DNA from: Acidobacteriota bacterium
GTDB taxonomy: Bacteria > Acidobacteriota > Thermoanaerobaculia > Gp7-AA8
DNA: 49,922 nt
Reading direction: 5' to 3'
Assembly: GCA_016184115.1 (NCBI GenBank)
Contig: JACPDH010000034.1
Location: forward strand, 1-49,922
Under the pieces are notes generated by a model, which was not told the origin of the DNA, did no database searches, and saw nothing but the letters and a program-made list of their open reading frames with translations. Position numbers and translations under genes: made by a program. Below are positions 24,950 through 32,764 of this stretch, in pieces. How positions within the stretch are numbered: the stretch's first letter is position 1; every line of letters starts with the position of its first letter.

Positions 24950-25300
24950 TCAGGACGGCGGAAACCGCAAAGAACCTTCCCGGCAGAGCCGAAGAGCCGT
25001 GTCGAGCGAGATTTGCCAATTTCTGAGTGGAGCCAGTCACAGATTCAAGTCGCTCGCGAAGGTCACACAAGTAATCGCCCGTTCCGGGCAAATATTTCAA
25101 CGCACGAGGGATGTACGTTAGTTCCGGTAGGGAGTTCCGACGCGAAGGCGGAGTTCACGATTTCGTGGGTGCACACCCATCCCGCGACCGTTTCCCTCGC
25201 ACCCCCCTTTCCCCCTTGGCCGACGGCAGCCGGGCAAACGATCGCAAACAAGGTGGGTCCGGCGGCACGCGAATGCAAGGGGATGTAATCGGGCGAGCAC
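24950..25300. other. Long rpoD leader/intergenic region without a gene
   Basis: About 510 nt separate rpoD from dnaG. Apart from the hairpin at 25308-25403 I see no coding sequence; short frames lack start signals. On the minus strand TTGAAA near 25100 and a GCCCGGAACGGGC palindrome could belong to an rpoD-specific promoter, but no matching -10 is clear, so none is called. Confidence 0.4.
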
Positions 25301-25307
25301 GAGACGT

Positions 25308-25403
25308 CTGAAGTTCGAAGTCAGAACGATGAACGATTGAACCCAGAAAAGGGATCGTGCCATTTCTGGATTCATCGTTCATCGTTCTGACTTCGAACTT
25401 CAG
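25308..25403. repeat. Long hairpin, 3'-end family, copy 3
   Basis: Left arm 25308-25349 and right arm 25363-25403 are inverted copies differing mainly by one indel and a C/T around a 13-nt loop. The arm begins CTGAAGTTCGAAGTCAGAAC and ends CCAGAAA. Its right edge is 15 nt from the dnaG stop, and GGGTTTTC follows. Confidence 0.85.
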
Positions 25404-25418
25404 GGTTTTCGACGGACG

Positions 25419-27143
25419 CTACCTCTTGCCGAGCTCCTTGAGCGTCCTCGTGAGCGACATCTTCTCGACGAGGAGCGGATCAAGAGGCTCTTCGGCTGCC
25501 TGAATCCGTCGCTGAAGCTCGTCGAGCCTGCTCTCGATCCAGCTTCGCTCCATCGGGCCGACAATCTGTTCGAGCTGGTTCGGAAGGACCTCCGGCCAGT
25601 GGACCAGCTCTGCGACGAGAGCGGTTTCGTCCTCCCCGCGGAGTCGCGTTCCTAGCTCGTTGAAGTCGATGCCCCCTTCGCGCCGCATCTCGCACCAGGC
25701 GTGGAAGATGGCGCGGCAAAGCGGATCGCCAAAGTACTCTTCTCGAAGTTGCGCGAGAAGCTCGGCAGGAACCGATTCGCGAAGCACCGCCGCGAGCAGA
25801 TGTTTCTCGCCTGATGTGTTTCGCGATGATGACGCGCCCTGCCGGGACGGCGCTATGGCCGACGACGGCCCTTTCACGCGGTCCCACACCGTGTCGAAGC
25901 GAAGTCGTAGCCAGTCGGCGGTCTTCTGCGCCGCATCATTGCGCGAGACGCCGCTCATCGCCGAGAGTATCGGAGCGAGAGCGGCGAGCTTCTCGTCCTT
26001 CGCAGCGCTCGACATCGCGGCGACGTCGGGTGCCCATGCCTCGAGTGCAAAATCGATCAGCGGCCGGGAGTTCGAGATCTCTTCGATGAACCGGTCGACG
26101 CCGAACTCGCGAATGAACGTGTCGGGATCGTGGCCGCGCCCGACGTTGAAGACCTCGACGTGGAGCCCGGCCGCGAGCAGGACCGGGGCGGCCTTGAGCG
26201 TGGCGTTCCGGCCGGCGTCGTCGCCGTCGTAACAGACGACGCAGCGCTTCGTGTAGCGCGCGATGAGCGACGCCTGCCCCGAGGTCAGCGAGGTGCCCAT
26301 CGATGCTACGACGCCGGGCACGCCCTGATCGTCGAGCGAAATGCAGTCGAAGTAGCCCTCGACGAGAATTGCGCGATCGAGGCGACGGATGTTCTGTTTC
26401 GAGCGGTGGAGGTTGTAGAGAAGCTGCGATTTGTTGAATACCGCGGATTCGGGCGAGTTGAGGTATTTCGGATCGCTCCCGTCAAGCGTTCGACCTCCGA
26501 AGCCGATGACTGTTCCAGCCTCCGAGTGGATCGGAATCATGAGGCGGTTGCGGAATCGGTCGTAAAAGCCGGAGCCGCTCTTGCGGGGAAGGGCGAGTCC
26601 TGCCTTTTCGAGTTTCTCGGCCGAGTACTTCCTTCCGAGCCGCGTCAGCAGGTAGTCCCAGGCATCGGGGGCGTAGCCGAAACCGTAGTTCGCTCGAACC
26701 TCCTGGCTGACACCGCGCTTGTCGAGGTAGGCCTGAGCAGGGTTGGGAGCCCAGCCTAGAGACTGGTGGAACGCGGCGCTCGCCTCGTCGAGGATCTCGA
26801 AGAGCTCCTCCTTGTCGGCGTCGCGCGTCTTCGTCGTCGACTTGCGTGGGAGCGTGATTCCTGCGCGGTTTGCAACATACTCGACTGCTTCGGGGAAGGT
26901 GAAGCGCTCGGTGAGCATGACGAACTTGAAGACGTCGCCTCCGACACCGCACCCGAAGCAGTGAAAGAAACCGCGGGAGCGGTCGACGTTGAACGAAGGA
27001 GTCTTCTCGCGATGGAACGGGCAGAGCCCCTTGTGTGACCGCCCGGCAGGCTTGAGCGGCGTGACCTGCGAGATAACGTCGACGATGTCCGCTGCTTCGC
27101 GTACTTGCGCGATGATCGTGTCGTTGAGGTCGATGAAGGACAT
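25419..27143 (-). CDS. dnaG: DNA primase DnaG
   Basis: 574 aa. The N-terminal zinc-binding domain has the CHC2 pattern: CPFHREKTPSF and FFHCFGCGVGGD. The RNA-polymerase/TOPRIM core follows, with AILVEGYFDCISLD, the VASMGTSLTSGQA segment and the metal site VVCYDGDDAGRNA. The C-terminal DnaB-binding helical domain ends LGKR. It makes RNA primers at the replication fork. ATG 27143 gives the usual MSFIDLNDTIIAQVREAAD start. A GTG at 27167 is in frame and sits just after TAGACT and TAGGAT boxes, so a leaderless longer form is possible. It lies upstream of rpoD and downstream of mutS2, all on the minus strand. Confidence 0.97.
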   Translation of the reverse strand: MSFIDLNDTIIAQVREAADIVDVISQVTPLKPAGRSHKGLCPFHREKTPSFNVDRSRGFFHCFGCGVGGDVFKFVMLTERFTFPEAVEYVANRAGITLPRKSTTKTRDADKEELFEILDEASAAFHQSLGWAPNPAQAYLDKRGVSQEVRANYGFGYAPDAWDYLLTRLGRKYSAEKLEKAGLALPRKSGSGFYDRFRNRLMIPIHSEAGTVIGFGGRTLDGSDPKYLNSPESAVFNKSQLLYNLHRSKQNIRRLDRAILVEGYFDCISLDDQGVPGVVASMGTSLTSGQASLIARYTKRCVVCYDGDDAGRNATLKAAPVLLAAGLHVEVFNVGRGHDPDTFIREFGVDRFIEEISNSRPLIDFALEAWAPDVAAMSSAAKDEKLAALAPILSAMSGVSRNDAAQKTADWLRLRFDTVWDRVKGPSSAIAPSRQGASSSRNTSGEKHLLAAVLRESVPAELLAQLREEYFGDPLCRAIFHAWCEMRREGGIDFNELGTRLRGEDETALVAELVHWPEVLPNQLEQIVGPMERSWIESRLDELQRRIQAAEEPLDPLLVEKMSLTRTLKELGKR

Positions 27144-27196
27144 AGGACAGGCGTGGCGCCTGGCCACATCCTAAGTCTATCGCGTCACGAGTGATG

Positions 27197-27217
27197 GCAA
27201 CGGCCTCTGGCCGTTGC
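27197..27217. other. Small perfect hairpin between dnaG and mutS2
   Basis: GCAACGGCC-TCT-GGCCGTTGC lies in a 235-nt gap that also holds GGCCTTTGACCTTTGGCC (27349-27366). It could end mutS2 transcripts or start a structured dnaG leader; no T-run is present. Confidence 0.35.
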
Positions 27218-27378
27218 AGCGGCGCGAAGCGACGCATGAATGGGAGAATCGGCGAGTCGGTGCGGCGCTGCGCGCCGCCGCGAAGGCGGGACGCCTCCGC
27301 CACTGCGACCGCAGTCTCGTTCGGCTGCGCCTCACTGTAGCCTGCTCTGGCCTTTGACCTTTGGCCTCGAACCTGTCT

Positions 27379-29775
27379 TTACACGTCGAGCGTCGCGATC
27401 GTCGCTCCGTCGCCTCCTTCGCGCTCTCCGCCGGGTCGTTGGGCGCGGACTCCCGGATGCTGACGGAGGTGGTCGCGGAGAGCGCGGCGAAGCGTGCCTG
27501 TGCCGAAGCCATGAATCAGCCTGACCGCCTTACGGCCAGAGAGCAGTGCCTTGTCGATGAAGCGATCGGTTTCTTCGATCGCATCCTCGACGTGGAAGCC
27601 GACGAGGTTCAGCTCGGCTTCCGCCTCGACCTCGGTCGAACTGTTGTCGTCGCGTGATCGCGGCCGTCCGCTGCCTGCCGTGTCGCGCCGCACGCCCTCG
27701 ACGAGGTTGAGGTCAGAGGCTGCGACCTGCATCTTCTTCGATCCGACTCGAATCGTGATCTTGCTGCCGGAGATCTCGCGCACTTCGCCGTCGACGCCGA
27801 GCGTGCGGTGTTTGACCTTGTCGCCGATCGCGAGGACGCGATCGGACGCGGGGAGCGCTCCGCTTCGCTCCTCGAGCGCGCGAGTCAGGTGTGCTGAGAG
27901 TCCTTCGGGGCGCAGCTTCTCTCGCGCTTTTGCGTCGAGCGAGCGGAGTGACTTCAATTCGTCGGCGAGCTTCGCGCGGATCTCGCGTTTCAGCGTCTCG
28001 ATCTCGTCGCGGTACGTCTCGGCGAGCTTAGCGCGCTCGCGCTTCGTCTCCTCGAGCTTTTGCTGGAGCTCGGAGAGCTGCACATCGATCGCCTCGTTCT
28101 TCACGCGGAGGTCGTCGCGTGAGGCGAGCATTTCGTCGGTTCGCTGCTGGAGCTCCTTGATGAGTCGATCCATGTCGCCGTAGCGGCCGCCGAGTTTTTC
28201 ACGCGCCGAGGCGATGATCGTGGCAGGAAGACCGATTCGCTCGGCGGTTTCAATCGCGCGGCTCCGTCCCGGAACTCCGGGGATCAGGCGGAAGGTGGGC
28301 AGTCCCGAGTCGACATCGAATTCCATCGCCGCGTTCTCGACGCGCGGATCGGAGAGGGCGAAGCTCTTGAGTGCGCCGATGTGCGTCGTGACGACGAGCG
28401 GACAGCCGGTCTCGAGAAAGTGCTCGATGACTGCGGCGGAAAGTGCAGCACCCTCCTCGGGATCGGTGCCCGAGCCAAGCTCGTCGATCAGGGCGAGCGA
28501 CCGCTTCGTCGCTCCCTTCATGATCGACTTGAGACGAAGAAGATAGGCGGAGAACGTGGAGCGATGCTCCATGACGTCCTGGTCGTCGCCGATCAGGACG
28601 AGGAGGCGATCGACGATCGGCACGACCGTCCCTTCCGCCGCTGGAACCGGGAGCCCTGACATTGCCATCGCCACGGCGAGTCCTGCCGTCTTGAGCGCGA
28701 CGGTCTTGCCGCCCGCGTTCGGGCCGCTGACGAGGAGTGCCGAACGACCGCCACCGAGCGTGAACGACGTCGGGACGATCGCGGCACCGCCCGGGCGTTC
28801 GCCGAACGCCGACTCGCGCAACGAGGCGAGACGCTCATCGAGAAGGGGATGGCGCGCCTCGATGAGCCGGAGCTCGCCGCTGGTCGAGAACTCGGGACGC
28901 GAGGCGTCGAGGGTGGAGAAGACGACGGCGCACGCCTGGATCGCATCGAGCTCGCCGGCGGTATCGACTGCGCGCCGGATCGAGCCGGCCGCATCGAAGA
29001 TCTTCTGACCGATCATGCGCATGATGCGGGCGATCTCCTCCCGCTCGTGGATGAGCAGGTCGGCGAGCTCGTTGTTAGGCTCGACGATCGACAGCGGCTC
29101 GACGAAGAAGGAAGCGCCCGAGCCGGAGCGCTCGTGCAGGATTCCCTGGACGTCGCTCCGGCGGTCGGCACGGACGGGAATGCAGTAGCGGTCGCCGCGG
29201 ATCGTGATGATGTCGTCCTGGATCGCGTCGGGGTGCGAGGCCATCAGTCCGGCCAGCGTCTTCTGAATCGCGGCGCGCTTCGCGATGATCTTCGAACGGA
29301 GTGCCCGGAGCTCGGGAGAGGCGTCCTCACGGAGTTTGCCGTCGCGGGTGAAGAAGCGGCCGACCGCGTCGATCACCGGCGACAGATCGTCGATCGCTTC
29401 GGCGAGCGCGTGAAGCCGAGGGTACCGCTCGTCGCGAAGAAACGTCTCGCGGACAACCTGAGCCGCCTGGCATGCACGCAGCACTCGCCACGACTCATCG
29501 AGCTCGGGGACAGTCTCACGGTCGAACAGTTCGGCGACCGGCGAAAGCCCGGAGAGAGGGAGAAGCCCGTCGCCGGAAACGTGACGGACCATTTCCGCGA
29601 GCTGCGACTGTGCGATCTCACATTCGGCGAGATCGCTGCCGGGCCGGCGGCGGAGAACGGCGAGGCGCCCAGGCTCGCTTCGCGCTTCGAGCGAGACGAT
29701 CGTGAGAATCGAAGGAAACTCGAGCGCTTCGAGCGCAGGGTCGAACGTGTCGGCGTGGAGGAATCCGCGGGTCAA
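27379..29775 (-). CDS. mutS2: Endonuclease MutS2
   Basis: 798 aa. It lacks the MutS mismatch-recognition domain and starts with core/clamp helices. The ABC-type ATPase follows: Walker A SGPNAGGKTVALK near residue 350, the ST-rich signature region and LALIDELGSGTDPEEGAAL as Walker B, plus VVTTHIGALK. A long coiled-coil (about 560-640, MLASRDDLRVKNEAIDVQL) follows. The C-terminal Smr nuclease domain (about 715-798) has LNLVGFHVEDA and IHGFGTGTLRRALRDHL. MutS2 acts on recombination intermediates or collided ribosomes in different bacteria. The start is TTG 29775, supported by GGAG 5 nt upstream and by a good N-terminal match; no earlier ATG exists in frame after the rpsU terminator. Confidence 0.95.
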   Translation of the reverse strand: MTRGFLHADTFDPALEALEFPSILTIVSLEARSEPGRLAVLRRRPGSDLAECEIAQSQLAEMVRHVSGDGLLPLSGLSPVAELFDRETVPELDESWRVLRACQAAQVVRETFLRDERYPRLHALAEAIDDLSPVIDAVGRFFTRDGKLREDASPELRALRSKIIAKRAAIQKTLAGLMASHPDAIQDDIITIRGDRYCIPVRADRRSDVQGILHERSGSGASFFVEPLSIVEPNNELADLLIHEREEIARIMRMIGQKIFDAAGSIRRAVDTAGELDAIQACAVVFSTLDASRPEFSTSGELRLIEARHPLLDERLASLRESAFGERPGGAAIVPTSFTLGGGRSALLVSGPNAGGKTVALKTAGLAVAMAMSGLPVPAAEGTVVPIVDRLLVLIGDDQDVMEHRSTFSAYLLRLKSIMKGATKRSLALIDELGSGTDPEEGAALSAAVIEHFLETGCPLVVTTHIGALKSFALSDPRVENAAMEFDVDSGLPTFRLIPGVPGRSRAIETAERIGLPATIIASAREKLGGRYGDMDRLIKELQQRTDEMLASRDDLRVKNEAIDVQLSELQQKLEETKRERAKLAETYRDEIETLKREIRAKLADELKSLRSLDAKAREKLRPEGLSAHLTRALEERSGALPASDRVLAIGDKVKHRTLGVDGEVREISGSKITIRVGSKKMQVAASDLNLVEGVRRDTAGSGRPRSRDDNSSTEVEAEAELNLVGFHVEDAIEETDRFIDKALLSGRKAVRLIHGFGTGTLRRALRDHLRQHPGVRAQRPGGEREGGDGATIATLDV

Positions 29776-29800
29776 TCTCGCTCCAAAATCAGATCAGGAG

Positions 29801-29831
29801 GAAAAGAAAAAGGGGCTCTCAGCGAGCCCCC
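29801..29831 (-). terminator. Rho-independent terminator of rpsU
   Basis: On the minus strand GGGGCTC-GCTGA-GAGCCCC is followed by TTTTTCTTTTCC. It ends the rpsU transcript 29 nt after its stop and 26 nt before the mutS2 start. Confidence 0.92.
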
Positions 29832-29859
29832 TTGGAAAACGATTGCGAATCGCTGCGAC

Positions 29860-30066
29860 CTAATAGCTGGCGCGGCGCTCCTCAGCGAGCTTGCGGAGGA
29901 CCTTCTTGCGGGCTGCGATCGCTTTGCGCTTACGCTTCTCGCTAGGCTTCTCGTAGTGCTGTCGCTTCTTGAGCTCGGACAGAATGCCCGACTTCTCACA
30001 CTTCCGCTTGAATCGGCGAAGTGCGTTTTCGAACGACTCGTCCTCTTTGACGTGTACCAGAGGCAC
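29860..30066 (-). CDS. rpsU: 30S ribosomal protein S21 (bS21)
   Basis: 68 aa, the usual size. The conserved N-terminus [20 protein letters not shown] is followed by the basic helix [20 protein letters not shown] and a Lys/Arg-rich tail ([19 protein letters not shown]). bS21 binds the 30S platform next to the anti-Shine-Dalgarno helix and is needed for efficient initiation. The start codon is GTG, with AAGGGGGG 9 nt upstream. The gene has a 130-nt upstream gap of its own and a strong terminator, so it is monocistronic. Its role in start-site choice is of interest here because many genes in this window lack a Shine-Dalgarno. Confidence 0.97.
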   Translation of the reverse strand: MPLVHVKEDESFENALRRFKRKCEKSGILSELKKRQHYEKPSEKRKRKAIAARKKVLRKLAEERRASY

Positions 30067-30195
30067 TTGGAAATCCCCCCCTTCTCGCGCTCCGGTGCTC
30101 CAACGAGCCCCCCTCAGGACTCTATTCCGCGAATCGGGTGAATTTTGCGTGTGCTCGCAGGGAGTCGGCTCTACGATTCGTAGAATGTCGATAAC

Positions 30196-30822
30196 TTATT
30201 GATTTCCAATGATTTCCGTCACACGAGACATGATGGCGTCGAGCGCTACGCGATTCTCCCCTCCTTCAGGGATGATCAGGTCGGCAAAGCGCTTCGACGG
30301 CTCCACGAACTCTTCGTGCATCGGCCGCACTGTCGTGAGGTATTGCTCAATCACCGACTCGACCGTCCGCCCCCTCGACTCGATGTCGCGCCGAAGCCGG
30401 CGCAGGAACCGGATGTCGGAGGGGGTGTCGACGAACAGCTTGATGTCGATCCGTTTGCGGATCTCGGGCTCCGCCAGGACGAGGATACCCTCCACGATCA
30501 CCACGGGCTTCGGGTCGACCCGGCGGGTCTGGACCGCGCGCATGTGCGTCGCGAAGTCGTAGATCGGGATCTCGATCGTCTTCCCCTCGAGAAGGCGATC
30601 GAGCTGTTCGACCATCAGCGAGGTTTCGAGCGAGTCGGGGTGGTCATAGTTGACGCGGTGCCGGTCTTCGAGTGTGAGGTGGGCGAAATTACGATAGTAG
30701 GAGTCGTGGGAGATCCACTCGATCCGGTTCCTTCCGATCTGCTCGTACACCCTTCGCGCGATCGTGGTCTTGCCTGATCCGGTGCCTCCCGCGATCCCAA
30801 TGATTACGGGACTTGTCTTCAT
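30196..30822 (-). CDS. udk: Uridine kinase
   Basis: 208 aa, family length. The P-loop GGTGSGKTTIARR (residues 11-23) opens a nucleoside-kinase fold. WISHDSYYRNF carries the catalytic Asp and substrate contacts; NYDHPDSLETSLM and YDFATHMRA line the uridine site; VVIVEGILVL is the Walker B strand, and FLRRLRRDIESRGRT is the lid with arginines. It phosphorylates uridine and cytidine with ATP or GTP in pyrimidine salvage. A 54-codon zinc-ribbon gene ends 7 nt upstream, so the two share a transcript. udk homologues are sometimes called phosphoribulokinase-like, but the motifs here fit uridine kinase. Confidence 0.95.
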   Translation of the reverse strand: MKTSPVIIGIAGGTGSGKTTIARRVYEQIGRNRIEWISHDSYYRNFAHLTLEDRHRVNYDHPDSLETSLMVEQLDRLLEGKTIEIPIYDFATHMRAVQTRRVDPKPVVIVEGILVLAEPEIRKRIDIKLFVDTPSDIRFLRRLRRDIESRGRTVESVIEQYLTTVRPMHEEFVEPSKRFADLIIPEGGENRVALDAIMSRVTEIIGNQ

Positions 30823-30829
30823 CGTTTGC

Positions 30830-30994
30830 TCAGCTCCGCTGCTCGTCGAGCTCGCTTTCAGTCATGAACTCGCTCGGATCGTCGTTCCCGCAGGCGGTGC
30901 AGAGCGCGGATGTGATCTTTCCCTCTTCCCACTCGAAGGAGTAGGTCGGAGTCTCGCAGTTCAGGCAGATAAGGAACTCCGGTTCACTTCCCAT
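30830..30994 (-). CDS. Zinc-ribbon microprotein upstream of udk
   Basis: 54 aa, unrecognised. The sequence holds two C-x2-C knuckles 21 residues apart: LICLNCETPTYSF and LCTACGNDDPSEF. The overall composition is acidic (pI low), which argues against DNA binding and for protein contact or zinc storage. ATG 30992-30994 and TGA 30830-30832 frame it exactly; the stop is 7 nt before udk. There is no Shine-Dalgarno, but TGATATTCT on the minus strand ends 7 nt before the ATG, which fits a leaderless start. Codon use follows the neighbours. It is a good candidate for a gene missed by length cut-offs. Confidence 0.75.
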   Translation of the reverse strand: MGSEPEFLICLNCETPTYSFEWEEGKITSALCTACGNDDPSEFMTESELDEQRS

Positions 30995-31001
30995 CGAGCG
31001 A

Positions 31002-31010
31002 AGAATATCA
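31002..31010 (-). promoter_or_regulatory. Extended -10 (TGA-TATTCT) before the zinc-ribbon gene
   Basis: The box ends 7 nt before ATG 30994 with no Shine-Dalgarno between them, placing the likely +1 on or next to the start codon. Confidence 0.45.
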
Positions 31011-31018
31011 GAAGAAAA

Positions 31019-31753
31019 CTACCGCGGGCCGTAATAGCGCGCGTTGTGCGTGTCGTTCGCGATGACTGAGGCGTAAACGTACGCCTCAGGATTCGTGTGC
31101 TCGACGGCGAGCGATACGTTCTCTCCTTCGGTGAGCAGCGGAAAGATCGTGTCGAGTGGCAGCTGGATGTGAGTGAAGGGTGGCACGACGCGCGTCACGA
31201 CGGCGATGTTCCGTCCCGCCACTTTCTGTAGAGCGAGCAGGACGGTCGCCTCCGCGTCGCTCGGATTGACGATCCCGATATTCGTACGGAACTGCTTGCC
31301 GACGTTGAGTGCCGGAATCGTCTGGAGCATCGGGCGAAACTTGCCATATTGAACCGTCAACACCTCGGGCTCGGTCTGGCCGTTCGCCGTGAGGCCGTGG
31401 ACCACCGCGGCCACGATGACCGATGACGCTGCGAGCGTCTGGACGCGAATCGGCGACAGCCGCCCGAAGACGCCGAACGTCTGTCTCGGCAGATCGGAAA
31501 ACGTCAGCGTGTCACCTGCGCGGATCGACGAGAAGATGAAGGGATCGTCCGGCACGCCGACGAGGCTCACGACGACGTCGACGTCAAACGGCATCGGATT
31601 GTGGAGGGCGACGTCGGTGCTCCAGACCACGCCGCCGAGTCCTTGCACTGATCCGCCTACAGGAACAATCGCGTCCGAAACGGTCTGCTCCTGCGCGGAG
31701 GCGCCGAGGGAAACTGAAAGGATAACTGCGGCAGCGAGAAGGCGAAGCGACAT
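31019..31753 (-). CDS. Secreted protein of unknown function
   Basis: 244 aa. Signal peptide MSLRLLAAAVILSVSLGASA then QEQ. The mature part is all-beta in appearance, made of two Ig-like halves: VWSTDVALHNPMPFDVDVVV (about 45-65) and FRTNIGIVNPSDAEATVLL (about 155-175). Both read 'W/F-x-T-x-h-x-h-x-N-P', a pattern seen in repeated secreted beta-sandwich proteins of Acidobacteriota. No enzymatic motif or metal site is visible. The ATG at 31753 is chosen because it opens the signal peptide and TACAAT lies 9 nt before it. The gene is flanked by the zinc-ribbon/udk pair and the isoprenoid module, all on the minus strand, with no evident link. Confidence 0.75.
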   Translation of the reverse strand: MSLRLLAAAVILSVSLGASAQEQTVSDAIVPVGGSVQGLGGVVWSTDVALHNPMPFDVDVVVSLVGVPDDPFIFSSIRAGDTLTFSDLPRQTFGVFGRLSPIRVQTLAASSVIVAAVVHGLTANGQTEPEVLTVQYGKFRPMLQTIPALNVGKQFRTNIGIVNPSDAEATVLLALQKVAGRNIAVVTRVVPPFTHIQLPLDTIFPLLTEGENVSLAVEHTNPEAYVYASVIANDTHNARYYGPR

Positions 31754-31762
31754 CGATGGACG

Positions 31763-31768
31763 ATTGTA
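31763..31768 (-). promoter_or_regulatory. -10 (TACAAT) 9 nt before a start codon
   Basis: Minus-strand TACAAT leaves only 9 nt to ATG 31753, with no Shine-Dalgarno. It is a strong candidate for a leaderless mRNA. Confidence 0.5.
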
Positions 31769-31867
31769 CAGCCCGGGACGCGGCACCAGCCGCGCACCTC
31801 CCCGCCGTTCGGTCGTTCGTCGCAAGTCCATCTCCGTAACGGAGACGACTTCGGGGCCGTTCAGGTT

Positions 31868-32764
31868 TCAGGCGAAGCGGGGGCGAGCGAGACCGCGGAG
31901 GACGACGAAGAGCTTGTGCGGCAGCGACAGCGACACGCGACGATGGAGAGTGGCGAACGGATCGGCGAGCACCCTGCGCAGCACTTCCGAGTAGATGGAG
32001 CCCATCATCAGCGTCGGGAAGCGGGAATCGCGCTCGAGCTCGTCGAGCAGAGGCATCGCCTTCCCAAAGTAGTCGAGAGCACGACGCGCTTCGAACTCCA
32101 CGAGCGCGCGAGTGCCGGCAGAGTGCGTCTTCGCAAACAAGTCCGCCTCCGTTACCCCAAAGCGATCGAGCTCTTCCATCGGAATGTAGATGCGGTCTCG
32201 CCGCAGGTCGTCGCCGATGTCTCGCGTGATGTTCGTCAGTTGCAGTGCCGTCGAGAGGTTGCGCCCGTACTCGTGCGCCTTCGGCGTCTTGTATCCGAAG
32301 ATCGCGAGCGAGATCTCCGAGATTGACGTGGCGACGAGATCGCAGTAGTGGAGCAACTCGTCGAACGTCTCGTAGCGTGTCTTCACCATGTCCTGCCGGC
32401 AGCCATCGATGAGAGCGAAGAACCCTTCGACCTTCGGGATCGCGAAATGCTCGAGGGCGTCGGCAAGCGCAATCGTGATTGCGTGCGTGGGACGCCCCGC
32501 ATAGCACGCCTCGAGCTCTCCTTGCCATGCGTCGAGTCTCGGACCGATGTTCTCGCCGGGGTCGTCGGCGATGTCGTCGGCCCAGCGGCACGCTGCATAG
32601 GCAGCGTAGACAGCATTCCTCTTGATCTCGGGGAGGAAGCGGAAGCCGACCGAGAAGTTGGCGCCGTGTTTGTGCGCGACCGCACGGCAGAACGCATAGC
32701 CTTCGGCCGCGCTTCGCACTTCGGGCGCCTGCTGCTGGCCTGCGGGCGTCGCGATCGCGCTCAT
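31868..32764 (-). CDS. Squalene/phytoene synthase
   Basis: 298 aa, the usual size. It condenses two prenyl diphosphates head to head. The first aspartate-rich site is CRWADDIADDPGE (D-D-I-x-D) and the second is ITRDIGDDLRRDRIYIP (D-x-x-x-D), both complete; LLHYCDLVATSIS is the helix between them. Whether the product is squalene or phytoene cannot be decided: the sequence is closest in feel to HpnC/HpnD-like enzymes. The start ATG 32764 overlaps the stop of the upstream FAD oxidoreductase by 4 nt (ATGA), and GGAG precedes it, so the two are translationally coupled. There is no cyclase (shc) or desaturase of the HpnE type in the window. Confidence 0.93.
   Translation of the reverse strand: MSAIATPAGQQQAPEVRSAAEGYAFCRAVAHKHGANFSVGFRFLPEIKRNAVYAAYAACRWADDIADDPGENIGPRLDAWQGELEACYAGRPTHAITIALADALEHFAIPKVEGFFALIDGCRQDMVKTRYETFDELLHYCDLVATSISEISLAIFGYKTPKAHEYGRNLSTALQLTNITRDIGDDLRRDRIYIPMEELDRFGVTEADLFAKTHSAGTRALVEFEARRALDYFGKAMPLLDELERDSRFPTLMMGSIYSEVLRRVLADPFATLHRRVSLSLPHKLFVVLRGLARPRFA

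Noticed and set aside
24909-25300. Short minus-strand frame of about 70 codons in the rpoD leader
   Set aside because: Starts with TTG without a ribosome site, and its composition does not look like a protein; no conserved motif.
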